Positions 1 to 8,045 of a stretch of 8,045 nucleotides of DNA are shown here, piece after piece (position 1 is the first letter of the stretch; every line of letters starts with the position of its first letter). Location: positions 1-8,045 of the forward strand of contig JAGDMJ010000138.1 in the NCBI GenBank assembly GCA_017860555.1, in the 5' to 3' direction. A model generated the notes under the pieces. The model was not told the origin of the DNA. It worked only from the letters and a program-made list of their open reading frames with translations, and did not search any database. The position numbers were made by a program, and so were the translations under genes. This DNA is from Bacteroidota bacterium. Its GTDB lineage: Bacteria; Bacteroidota; Ignavibacteria; UBA10030; UBA6906.

Positions 1-1
1 C

Positions 2-730
2 AAGGTCGTGCAATGGCTTCAGAAAGAAATGGGTGTCAAGAAGATCCGCTTCCCCGAAACATGCAGTATCGGCATCAAGCCGGTATCCAGCGAAGGGACC
101 GAGCGCCTGGTGCGTGCGGCGATACGGTATGCCATCGCGAATAAGCGGACCTCGCTGACGCTCGTGCACAAGGGCAACATCATGAAGTTCACCGAAGGGG
201 GATTCCGTGATTGGGGATATGAGCTTGCCAGGAAAGAGTTCGCCGACCGGGTCGTCACATGGGACGACTGCGGGGGGCAGCGACCGGAAGGGAAGCTTCT
301 CATCAAAGATGTTATCGCGGATGCGTTCTTGCAGCAGATCCTGACGCGGCCTTCGGAATATGATGTCATCGCCACGTTGAACCTGAACGGCGATTACATC
401 TCCGATGCGCTCGCGGCACAGGTAGGAGGCATCGGCATAGCGCCCGGAGGAAACATCAACTATGTCACGGGGCATGCCGTGTTCGAGGCAACCCATGGCA
501 CGGCACCGAAGTACGCCGGGCAGGACAAGGTGAACCCGGGCTCGGTGATCCTCAGCGGCGAAATGATGCTGCGCTACATGGGCTGGAACGAGGCGGCCGA
601 CCTGATCATGAGCGCGTTGGACAAGACCCTCCGGCAGAAGGTGGTGACATACGATTTTGCCAGGCTCATGGAAGGGGCGCGCGAAGTGAAGTGCTCGGAA
701 TTCGGAAAGGCGATTGTGGCAAACATGTGA
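2..730 (+). CDS. icd: Isocitrate dehydrogenase, NADP-type, 5'-truncated
   Basis: This is the C-terminal ~242 residues of a dehydrogenase that oxidatively decarboxylates isocitrate to 2-oxoglutarate in the cytosolic TCA cycle. The gene begins outside the window; the GTG at position 8 is an internal codon, not a start. Numbering from that codon, residues equivalent to E. coli Icd catalytic and metal ligands are present: Lys55 (K230) in VHKGNIMKFTEG, Asp105 (D283) in DVIADAF, and Asp129/Asp133 (D307/D311) in NLNGDYISD. NADP-type determinants are also kept: Lys168-Tyr169 in HGTAPKYAG and Tyr215/Arg219 in TYDFARL. The C-terminus (CSEFGKAIVANM) closely matches the E. coli enzyme, so the 3' end is intact. 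The loop near residues 80-97 differs from E. coli. The gene converges on the bacilliredoxin gene and is followed by a strong hairpin. Family and NADP preference are well supported; regulation cannot be judged without the 5' end. Confidence 0.97.
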   Translation, partial: KVVQWLQKEMGVKKIRFPETCSIGIKPVSSEGTERLVRAAIRYAIANKRTSLTLVHKGNIMKFTEGGFRDWGYELARKEFADRVVTWDDCGGQRPEGKLLIKDVIADAFLQQILTRPSEYDVIATLNLNGDYISDALAAQVGGIGIAPGGNINYVTGHAVFEATHGTAPKYAGQDKVNPGSVILSGEMMLRYMGWNEAADLIMSALDKTLRQKVVTYDFARLMEGAREVKCSEFGKAIVANM

Positions 731-754
731 GTCAACGCCAGGACCTCTCAGGAT

Positions 755-787
755 GCAACAAGCCCCGCCGAACGCGGGGCTTGTTGC
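755..787 (+). terminator. Strong hairpin after icd, likely terminator
   Basis: A perfect inverted repeat begins 24 bases after the icd stop. Arms 755-768 and 774-787 pair over 14 bp around the 5-base loop CGAAC. The core is GCCCCGC/GCGGGGC, flanked by AACAA on the left and TTGTT on the right. There is no long T-run after the stem; the U-rich segment is the distal stem arm itself. Because the flanks are A-rich/T-rich symmetrically, the element could act in both directions between the convergent genes. Confidence 0.75.
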
Positions 788-795
788 CCAGTCTC

Positions 796-821
796 GCAGG
801 CCGATCTTGAGATCGGCCTGC
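796..821 (-). terminator. Second hairpin, probable bacilliredoxin terminator
   Basis: A perfect 11-bp inverted repeat (arms 796-806 and 811-821, loop TTGA) lies 7 bases beyond the stop of the minus-strand bacilliredoxin gene. No T-tract follows on either strand, so intrinsic termination is less certain than for the neighbouring hairpin. Read on the minus strand, transcripts meet this stem first and then the 14-bp stem at 755-787, which may work as a tandem pair. Confidence 0.5.
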
Positions 822-828
822 ATGGCAT

Positions 829-1284
829 CTACTCTGTCTGCGGGACCTCTTGAACGACCTGCGGGCCGCAGAATTCCCTGAACACCTCCATCAGATGCTG
901 GGCGATCTCAAACGCGGTCCGGCGTTCGATCTGATAGCGCGGGATGAAATGCACCAGCCGTCCATCCCTGAAGAGCGCCATGGAGGGAGAAGAAGGCGGA
1001 AGATTGTCGAGGCGCTGACGCAACCTCGCTGTTGCTTCAAGATCCCCGCCGGCAAACACGGTTGTGAGCAAATCCGGTCTGACCTGAGACTTCATCAACG
1101 CAATGCCAAGTCCGGGCCTGGCTTTTCCCGCCGCGCAGCCGCATACAGAATTGATGACGACGAGGTTTGTCCCTTTGTGCGTATCGATCACCGTGTCAAC
1201 GTCATCTGCAGTACGGAGCTCACGAAAGCCCAATGCCGTCAATTCATCACGGAATGGCTGAATTGCTCTCGGATCGTATTGCAT
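829..1284 (-). CDS. Bacilliredoxin, BrxA/BrxB (YphP/YqiW) family
   Basis: A 151-residue thioredoxin-fold protein with the family signature NSVCGCAAGKARP: the CGC active site is Cys48-Gly49-Cys50. The second signature, VHFIPRYQIERR, is at about residues 111-122, and the conserved late cysteine (Cys139, in FREFCG) is also present. Length agrees with Bacillus BrxA/BrxB (~144 aa). Bacilliredoxins remove bacillithiol from protein thiols after oxidative stress, so the gene suggests that this cytosol contains bacillithiol or a derivative; N-methyl-bacillithiol is known from Chlorobiota. The start is supported by purine-rich AGGAGAGGAG just upstream (complement of about 1289-1298). It lies downstream of aconitase on the same strand with a 211-base gap, so it may be co-transcribed or separately expressed. 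BrxA and BrxB cannot be told apart from this sequence. Confidence 0.93.
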   Translation of the reverse strand: MQYDPRAIQPFRDELTALGFRELRTADDVDTVIDTHKGTNLVVINSVCGCAAGKARPGLGIALMKSQVRPDLLTTVFAGGDLEATARLRQRLDNLPPSSPSMALFRDGRLVHFIPRYQIERRTAFEIAQHLMEVFREFCGPQVVQEVPQTE

Positions 1285-1495
1285 ACCCTTCTCCTCTCCT
1301 ATGTGAATGAACAGAAAATGCTTACGTGTCTATCGTGCCAGCCATGCTTCCCCGCGAAAAGCGTCTTTCCCACGAAGCCATCTGAGGAAGCCGGATTGCG
1401 ATTGGTTCGCACAGGACGCTCGCCATCGAGGCATGGAAAGCGTGATGAGACACCCATACAACCCCTTTTGCTCCTCACGTAGTTCCGTCGGCGGC
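1285..1495. other. acn-bacilliredoxin intergenic gap, no clear element
   Basis: These 211 bases separate two minus-strand genes. Apart from the ribosome binding site of the bacilliredoxin gene at its left edge, I see no convincing terminator hairpin with a T-run after aconitase and no clear promoter. Reading frames cross the gap on both strands, but they continue out of frame into the aconitase tail or antisense to the bacilliredoxin gene and resemble no known protein. Confidence 0.5.
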
Positions 1496-3961
1496 CTACT
1501 TTCGCCCTCTTTTTGCCACTTTCGTCCGCCGCGAAACCTTTTTTGCTTTCGTTGCCTTCACCTTTTTCGCCTTGCGAGGCTTGGGTTTGCCTTTCCCACT
1601 CCCCTTTCCGGCCGGCTTGCGCCCTGCGCTCTTCCTGGCGGCGGGCTGCTTTTTCGCCGCCGGGACTGAGGGGAGCTTGAGGCCCGCATCCTGTTGCGCC
1701 TTCTTCGTCTGAGCCGCTATCAGGTTCAACGCGCTCCCGGCTTTGAACCACCCAATCTGATTCTCATTGAACGAATGGTTCACCAGGCACTCGTCCACTG
1801 TTCCATCAGGATGTTTCAGAACCATCTTCAGGGGAGTTCCGGGGGCAAAGGAGGTGATCCCGAGAATGGAGATCCGGTCGTCTTCACGCACTCTGTCATA
1901 GTCTGCAGGATCAGCAAATGTGAGGGGGAGCATCCCCTGCTTTTTCAGGTTAGTCTCGTGAATACGGGCGAAGCTCTTGACGATGATGGCTTTCCCCCCA
2001 AGCCATCGCGGTTCCATCGCGGCATGCTCGCGGCTCGAGCCCTCCCCATAGTTTTCGTCCCCCACGACCACCCAGCCCGTCCCCTGCGCCTTGTAGTCAC
2101 GCGCAATGGACGGGTATTCCTTTCTTTCTCCGGTGAAGACATTCTTCCCGACGCCCGCCTCGCCGGTGTACGCATTCATGGCACCGCTGAACATGTTGTT
2201 CGAGATATTGTCAAGATGGCCGCGGTATTTCAGCCATTTTCCGGCCGGTGAAATGTGATCCGTCGTGCATTTCCCTTTGGCCTTCAAGAGCAAAGGCAGA
2301 TCGACCAAATTGTTGCCATCCCAGGGCGGAAACGCCTCCAGAATCTGGAGCCGGTCGCTGTTCTCGTCCACCTTTACTCTGACTTTCGACCCATCTGCTG
2401 CAGGAGGCAGATAGCCACCCTCGCCCGCAGTGAAGCCGCGGAGAGGCAGTTCATCACCCGTCGGTGGATCTAGCGTGATCGCCTCGCCCCTGTCGTTCCT
2501 CAGCGAGTCGGTCATCGGGTTGAACGTGAGCCTGCCCGCCAGGGCAAATGCCGTCACGATCTCCGGACTCGCGACGAAGGCATGTGTATCGGGGTTGGCA
2601 TCATTCCGTCCCGCGAAGTTCCGGTTGAATGAGGTGATGATAGAATTCTTGTCTCCCTTTTGCACATCGTGCCGTTTCCATTGCCCGATACATGGGCCGC
2701 AGGCATTCGCCAGGACCATGCCTCCGACATCCGTGAGAACTTGCAGGAGGCCGTCACGCTCGATCGTAGCCCGCACCTGTTCCGAGCCGGGGGTGATGGT
2801 GAATTCCGATTTCGCTTTCAGGCCGCGCCTGAGAGCCTGGCGTGCAACGCTCGCGGAACGTTCGATATCCTCGTAGCTCGAGTTCGTGCAGCTGCCAATG
2901 AGCGCTACGCGAAGTTCTTCCGGATAACCGTTCTCCCTGACGGCTTCGCCAAACTCGGAGAGCTTCCATGCCTTATCCGGGGTGAACGGCCCGTTCACCA
3001 ACGGCTCCAGGTCGGAGAGGCTGATTTCGATGATCTGATCGTAGTACTGCTCCGGAGTTGAGAGGACTTCGGGGTCGGGACGGAGAAACTCGGAAATCTC
3101 GTCGGCAAGGCTGGCAACCCGCGCGCGCCCCGTGGCTCTCAAGTACGTAGCCATCCGGGAATCATAGGGAAAGAGCGATGTCGTGGCACCGACTTCGGCA
3201 CCCATATTGCAGATCGTGGCCTTCCCCGTCGCAGAAATCGAGGCGGTACCTTCGCCGAAGTATTCAATGATGGCGCCGGTGCCTCCCTTCACCGTCAGGA
3301 TCCCGGCCACCGCAAGAATCACATCTTTTGCCGACGTCCACCCATTAAGCGACCCGGTGAGATGGACACCGATGACCTTCGGGAACTTCAGCTCCCAGGC
3401 CATTCCCGCCATCACATCGACAGCGTCGGCTCCGCCTACACCGATGGCGATCATTCCGAGCCCTCCGGCGTTCGGCGTGTGAGAGTCCGTGCCGATCATC
3501 ATCCCGCCCGGGAACGCATAGTTCTCCAGAACGACCTGGTGGATGATTCCGGAGCCCGGTTTCCAGAATCCGATGCCATGGCGAGCCGAGACGCTCGCAA
3601 GGAAGTCGTAGACTTCCTTGTTCTCGCTGAACGCGCGGTTTAAGTCGGGACCGGAACCCTCTTCGGCGCGGATCAGGTGATCGCAATGGACCGTGGAGGG
3701 GACCGCGACTCTGGGAATGCCTGCAGACATGAACTGGAGAAGCGCCATCTGCGCCGTTGCATCCTGCATGGCGACACGGTCGGGGGAGAATTCTGTATAT
3801 GTTTCTCCTCGCCGGGGGGCATCCTTCAAAGGCCTGCGGTAGTGAGCATATAGAATTTTCTCGGTAAGTGTCAGTGGTCTCCCGACGGTTCTCCGTGCCG
3901 CGCGAAGTCGTCCGGGGGTTCTGGCATAGATATGCTCGATCAACTCGATGTCGAAAGCCAT
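1496..3961 (-). CDS. acn: Aconitate hydratase, mitochondrial type, with basic C-terminal tail
   Basis: An 821-residue [4Fe-4S] enzyme that isomerises citrate to isocitrate via cis-aconitate. The cluster ligands are Cys358 (GSCTNSS) and Cys421/Cys424 (NACGPCIGQW). Active-site segments include VHCDH (91-95), GTDSHTPN (157-164), NFAGRND (448-454) and GEGSSREHAAMEPR (639-652, Ser642/Arg644). Cluster-ligand and SSRE numbering coincide with mature pig mitochondrial aconitase. The swivel domain occupies roughly 555-748. I chose ATG 3961 instead of the in-frame ATG at 4030: it has AGGA seven bases upstream, starts directly with the family-like MAFDIELIEHIY, and the longer start lies upstream of the predicted promoter. 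Core homology ends near residue 748. A linker then leads to a 54-residue tail (768-821) with 18 Lys and 7 Arg and no acidic residue, similar to histone H1 tails. Enzyme identity is certain; the tail's role is unknown. Confidence 0.97.
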   Translation of the reverse strand: MAFDIELIEHIYARTPGRLRAARRTVGRPLTLTEKILYAHYRRPLKDAPRRGETYTEFSPDRVAMQDATAQMALLQFMSAGIPRVAVPSTVHCDHLIRAEEGSGPDLNRAFSENKEVYDFLASVSARHGIGFWKPGSGIIHQVVLENYAFPGGMMIGTDSHTPNAGGLGMIAIGVGGADAVDVMAGMAWELKFPKVIGVHLTGSLNGWTSAKDVILAVAGILTVKGGTGAIIEYFGEGTASISATGKATICNMGAEVGATTSLFPYDSRMATYLRATGRARVASLADEISEFLRPDPEVLSTPEQYYDQIIEISLSDLEPLVNGPFTPDKAWKLSEFGEAVRENGYPEELRVALIGSCTNSSYEDIERSASVARQALRRGLKAKSEFTITPGSEQVRATIERDGLLQVLTDVGGMVLANACGPCIGQWKRHDVQKGDKNSIITSFNRNFAGRNDANPDTHAFVASPEIVTAFALAGRLTFNPMTDSLRNDRGEAITLDPPTGDELPLRGFTAGEGGYLPPAADGSKVRVKVDENSDRLQILEAFPPWDGNNLVDLPLLLKAKGKCTTDHISPAGKWLKYRGHLDNISNNMFSGAMNAYTGEAGVGKNVFTGERKEYPSIARDYKAQGTGWVVVGDENYGEGSSREHAAMEPRWLGGKAIIVKSFARIHETNLKKQGMLPLTFADPADYDRVREDDRISILGITSFAPGTPLKMVLKHPDGTVDECLVNHSFNENQIGWFKAGSALNLIAAQTKKAQQDAGLKLPSVPAAKKQPAARKSAGRKPAGKGSGKGKPKPRKAKKVKATKAKKVSRRTKVAKRGRK

Positions 3962-3968
3962 GGCAGTA

Positions 3969-3972
3969 TCCT
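3969..3972 (-). promoter_or_regulatory. Ribosome binding site fixing the acn start
   Basis: On the minus strand, AGGA (within CCAGGAT) lies seven bases before the ATG at 3961. This supports the 821-residue product over an in-frame upstream start that would add 23 residues (MTLRSDPAMRILC...) unlike any aconitase N-terminus. Confidence 0.65.
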
Positions 3973-3995
3973 GGAAGTGATGAGAAAATATGCAT

Positions 3996-4024
3996 AATAT
4001 ACGCATAGCAGGGTCTGAGCGCAA
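3996..4024 (-). promoter_or_regulatory. Candidate acn promoter
   Basis: Read on the minus strand, TTGCGC (4019-4024) and TATATT (3996-4001) are 17 bases apart, a standard sigma-70 spacing. The same bases also read as TTG-N20-TATATTAT, close to the Bacteroidota -33/-7 pattern (TTG...TAnnTTTG). A transcript starting about seven bases on would have a leader of roughly 25-30 bases containing the AGGA site. The -35 match is weak; the -10 match is good (5 of 6). Confidence 0.45.
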
Positions 4025-4169
4025 GGTCAAAGAACCACGGTGCGCGGGGGTACAGAGACCACCACAGAGGAGAATCCATGGCTCGTCCGTTGCCTGACGA
4101 TTCAGGCGCAGCCTTTAGGCATTCCGCATGCCCACTTGCTTGCACCGAGCAGGTCGGACCTTCGGAATA

Positions 4170-4200
4170 TTGCAACAGAAAGCATTTTTTGGTATTTTTC
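4170..4200 (+). promoter_or_regulatory. Candidate clpS-alaS promoter
   Basis: TTGCAA (4170-4175) and TATTTT (4193-4198) are separated by 17 bases. The same stretch reads as TTG-N20-TATTTTTC, seven of eight matches to the Bacteroidota TAnnTTTG element. The AT-rich run at 4181-4207 stands out from the GC-rich surroundings. Transcription would begin about 15-20 bases before the clpS ATG, giving a very short leader without a clear Shine-Dalgarno sequence. Confidence 0.45.
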
Positions 4201-4222
4201 TTATTCGAAACCAATTCCCTTT

Positions 4223-4500
4223 ATGGCGACGAATCCTCTTGAAGAGCCGGTTCAGGAAGAAGAAGTCAATCTCCAGGAGCCGGCCAAGGTCATTCTGTTC
4301 AATGACGAAATCCACACGTTCGAGGAGGTCATTGGCCAGTTGATCAAGGCAATCAAATGCACCGAATCCAAGGCGGAAGCTCTTGCCTGGGAGGTTCACA
4401 CCACCGGCAAAGCGATCGTCTACGCGGGGGAAATGATCAAATGCGTTGAGGTTAGCTCGATTCTGGAGGAAATTGCCCTGATGACACAAATCGAAGTCTG

Positions 4501-4501
<1 letters not shown>
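4223..4501 (+). CDS. clpS: ClpS, N-degron adaptor of the Clp protease
   Basis: A 92-residue cytosolic adaptor that recognises N-terminal degrons (Leu, Phe, Tyr, Trp in characterised homologues) and delivers substrates to ClpA/ClpC-ClpP. An acidic flexible N-terminus (residues 1-20, rich in Glu) precedes the core, as in known ClpS. The substrate pocket is visible in ILFNDEIHTFEEVI: Asn27, Asp28 and Glu29 align with E. coli N34/D35/D36, and His59 in EVHTTGKAI aligns with H66. Phe33 replaces the gatekeeper Met40 of E. coli; the NDE.xTF arrangement is typical of Bacteroidota-like ClpS as I recall the family. I chose the ATG at 4223 because an upstream GTG start would add 61 residues unlike any ClpS. 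No strong ribosome binding site is seen. The stop overlaps the alaS start by one base. No clpA or clpC is in the window. Confidence 0.93.
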
Positions 4502-7263
<2,762 letters not shown>

Positions 7264-7270
7264 CGAGGTC

Positions 7271-7280
7271 CTGTATACAG
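7271..7280. other. 10-bp perfect palindrome downstream of alaS
   Basis: CTGTATACAG is perfectly self-complementary and lies seven bases after the alaS stop, in the 99-base gap before gmhA. It has no loop, so it is more like a dimeric protein-binding site or a chance palindrome than a terminator. I see no other convincing terminator or promoter in 7264-7362. Confidence 0.25.
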
Positions 7281-7362
7281 AAATTTCCCTAATCCACGCG
7301 TCCTGCAGGGGCACGACACGCCATGTTCCTGCAAACGAACACGTTATCCTAACCCATTACCC

Positions 7363-7980
7363 ATGGCACACCTTCCGCTTACCCTTCTCGCCCGTCAGGC
7401 GTTCATCCAGGACCAGCTCGGCGCCAGCGCCCAAACCATGACCAGGACGTACGAGGAATGCGCCCGGGAGATCATCAAAGCTGTCGACGTGATCATCGGG
7501 GCCTACAACCGGCGCAAGAAGCTCCTCCTCTGCGGCAATGGCGGTTCCGCCGGCGATGCCCAACACCTGGCCACGGAAATGGTGATCAGGATGAACCCGG
7601 CGATCAAGCGTCCCGGCCTTCCTGCCATTGCACTGACGGCCGACTCCACGCTTCTTACCGCGGGCGCGAATGACATCGGCTACGATCAGACCTTTGCCAG
7701 GGCCGTCGAGGCCCTCGGCGAGGAAGGGGATGTGCTGATCGGCCTCAGTACCAGCGGCACATCGGAAAGCGTGAACAACGCGATGAGGCTGGCGCGGACG
7801 AAGAAGATGACCACGATTGCCCTCGGGGGCAGAGGCGGCGGGCCGATGAAAGAACTTGCCGATGTCGCGATCATCATCCCATCCGATGACACGGCAAGAA
7901 TCCAGGAAGGGCACATCGCCGTCGGGCACATCATTTTCACCATGGTGGAAAACGAGATGTATGGAGGGCGGAAGGATTGA
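7363..7980 (+). CDS. gmhA: Sedoheptulose-7-phosphate isomerase, GmhA-like SIS protein
   Basis: A 205-residue cytosolic SIS-domain protein predicted to convert D-sedoheptulose 7-phosphate to D-glycero-D-manno-heptose 7-phosphate, the first step to ADP-heptose for LPS core (or other heptose glycans). Phosphate-binding motifs are LLCGNGGSAGDAQH (55-68) and STSGTS (129-134). His68, Glu72, Gln181 and His189 align with E. coli GmhA H61, E65, Q172 and H180, the metal/catalytic set, so the enzyme looks active. The N-terminal helices align with E. coli GmhA with about nine extra residues. The ATG at 7363 is the first in frame; a start at the next Met (residue 26) would cut into the conserved N-terminal helix. 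No Shine-Dalgarno sequence is visible before it. The gene follows alaS by 99 bases on the same strand. GmhA and other small SIS sugar isomerases are related, but the conserved catalytic set favours GmhA. Confidence 0.92.
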   Translation: MAHLPLTLLARQAFIQDQLGASAQTMTRTYEECAREIIKAVDVIIGAYNRRKKLLLCGNGGSAGDAQHLATEMVIRMNPAIKRPGLPAIALTADSTLLTAGANDIGYDQTFARAVEALGEEGDVLIGLSTSGTSESVNNAMRLARTKKMTTIALGGRGGGPMKELADVAIIIPSDDTARIQEGHIAVGHIIFTMVENEMYGGRKD

Positions 7981-7982
7981 AA

Positions 7983-8003
7983 ATGGAGGATCGAGAATCG
8001 AGG
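7983..8003 (+). repeat. Short heptamer tandem repeat
   Basis: Three consecutive 7-base units follow the gmhA stop by two bases: ATGGAGG, ATCGAGA, ATCGAGG. A degenerate fourth (ATGACGA, 8004-8010) follows. The consensus is AT(C/G)GAG(A/G). Its last unit supplies the GAGG that could serve as ribosome binding site for an ATG at 8010. Confidence 0.5.
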
Positions 8004-8009
8004 ATGACG

Positions 8010-8045
8010 ATGACAGCTCAGCACTCCGAGGACCGGCGCCGCGCC
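8010..8045 (+). CDS. Possible start of a downstream gene, cut by the window end
   Basis: An ATG at 8010 has GAGG (8000-8003) six bases upstream and reads MTAQHSEDRRRA, open to the window edge. In-frame ATGs at 8004 and 7983 are alternatives. Twelve codons are too few to identify a product. The close spacing to gmhA (about 30 bases) would suit an operon member, for example another heptose-pathway or envelope gene, but nothing in the sequence shows this. Confidence 0.3.
   Translation, partial: MTAQHSEDRRRA

Noticed and set aside
1637..1661. GGCGGCG/CGCCGCC inverted repeat with an 11-base loop
   Set aside because: It lies inside the coding sequence of the acn tail, where Ala and Pro codons favour such GC repeats; no terminator function is supported.
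1299..1751. 150-codon minus-strand frame spanning the acn tail and the gap to the bacilliredoxin gene
   Set aside because: It is the acn tail read in another frame plus intergenic DNA; it gives no known protein, and the acn frame itself runs without a break from core to tail.
3962..4030. N-terminal extension of aconitase from the in-frame ATG at 4030
   Set aside because: The extension does not resemble aconitase, overlaps the predicted promoter, and the ATG at 3961 has a well-placed AGGA.
4123..4180. Possible structured RNA or tRNA-like element before clpS-alaS (a T-box-like leader was considered because of alaS)
   Set aside because: I found no acceptor/anticodon/T-arm arrangement, no T-box consensus and no terminator-like hairpin; alaS lies behind clpS, not directly after this leader.
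3345..4214. 289-codon open frame on the minus strand overlapping the start of acn
   Set aside because: It is a same-strand out-of-frame reading of acn and the intergenic region; low-complexity Arg/His-rich translation, no family resemblance.
4040..4222. N-terminal extension of ClpS from a GTG at 4040
   Set aside because: It would add 61 residues with no ClpS similarity, running through the AT-rich promoter-like region.

Overview
The window is chromosomal housekeeping DNA from a bacterium with a moderately high GC content. Several points suggest the Bacteroidota/Chlorobiota/Ignavibacteriota (FCB) group: a bacilliredoxin, a ClpS of the NDEIHTFEE type instead of the proteobacterial NDDYTPMEF type, weak or absent Shine-Dalgarno sequences before clpS, alaS and gmhA, and promoter-like TTG-N20-TAnnTTT elements. 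The assignment is an inference from gene content and motifs. No mobile element, rRNA, tRNA or CRISPR array is visible.

Left part (1-4030). The 3' part of icd (NADP-type isocitrate dehydrogenase) runs on the plus strand and ends at 730. It converges on two minus-strand genes: a bacilliredoxin (829-1284) and, upstream of it, a full-length mitochondrial-type aconitase (1496-3961). Two hairpins fill the 98-base convergent gap and probably stop transcription from both sides. Aconitase and isocitrate dehydrogenase catalyse successive TCA-cycle steps (citrate to isocitrate to 2-oxoglutarate). The bacilliredoxin lies downstream of the oxidation-sensitive [4Fe-4S] aconitase.

Middle (3962-4222). A 261-base divergent intergenic region separates acn from clpS. 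It holds a plausible promoter for each direction, both of the same TTG-N20-TA architecture, and a small reading frame with a good ribosome binding site that may be spurious.

Right part (4223-8045). clpS (N-degron adaptor of ClpAP/ClpCP) overlaps alaS (alanyl-tRNA synthetase) by one base at TGATG, so the two are very likely co-transcribed and translationally coupled. After a 99-base gap comes gmhA (sedoheptulose-7-phosphate isomerase, ADP-heptose/LPS core pathway), which implies a lipopolysaccharide-bearing outer membrane. It is followed by a short heptamer-repeat tract and what may be the first codons of another gene.

The most unusual feature is the end of the aconitase. The catalytic core is complete by about residue 748, but the protein continues with a linker and a 54-residue Lys/Arg/Ala/Pro/Gly tail (25 of 54 residues basic, none acidic) that resembles the tail of histone H1. 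A new multi-gene system is not evident here; the other observations are modest.
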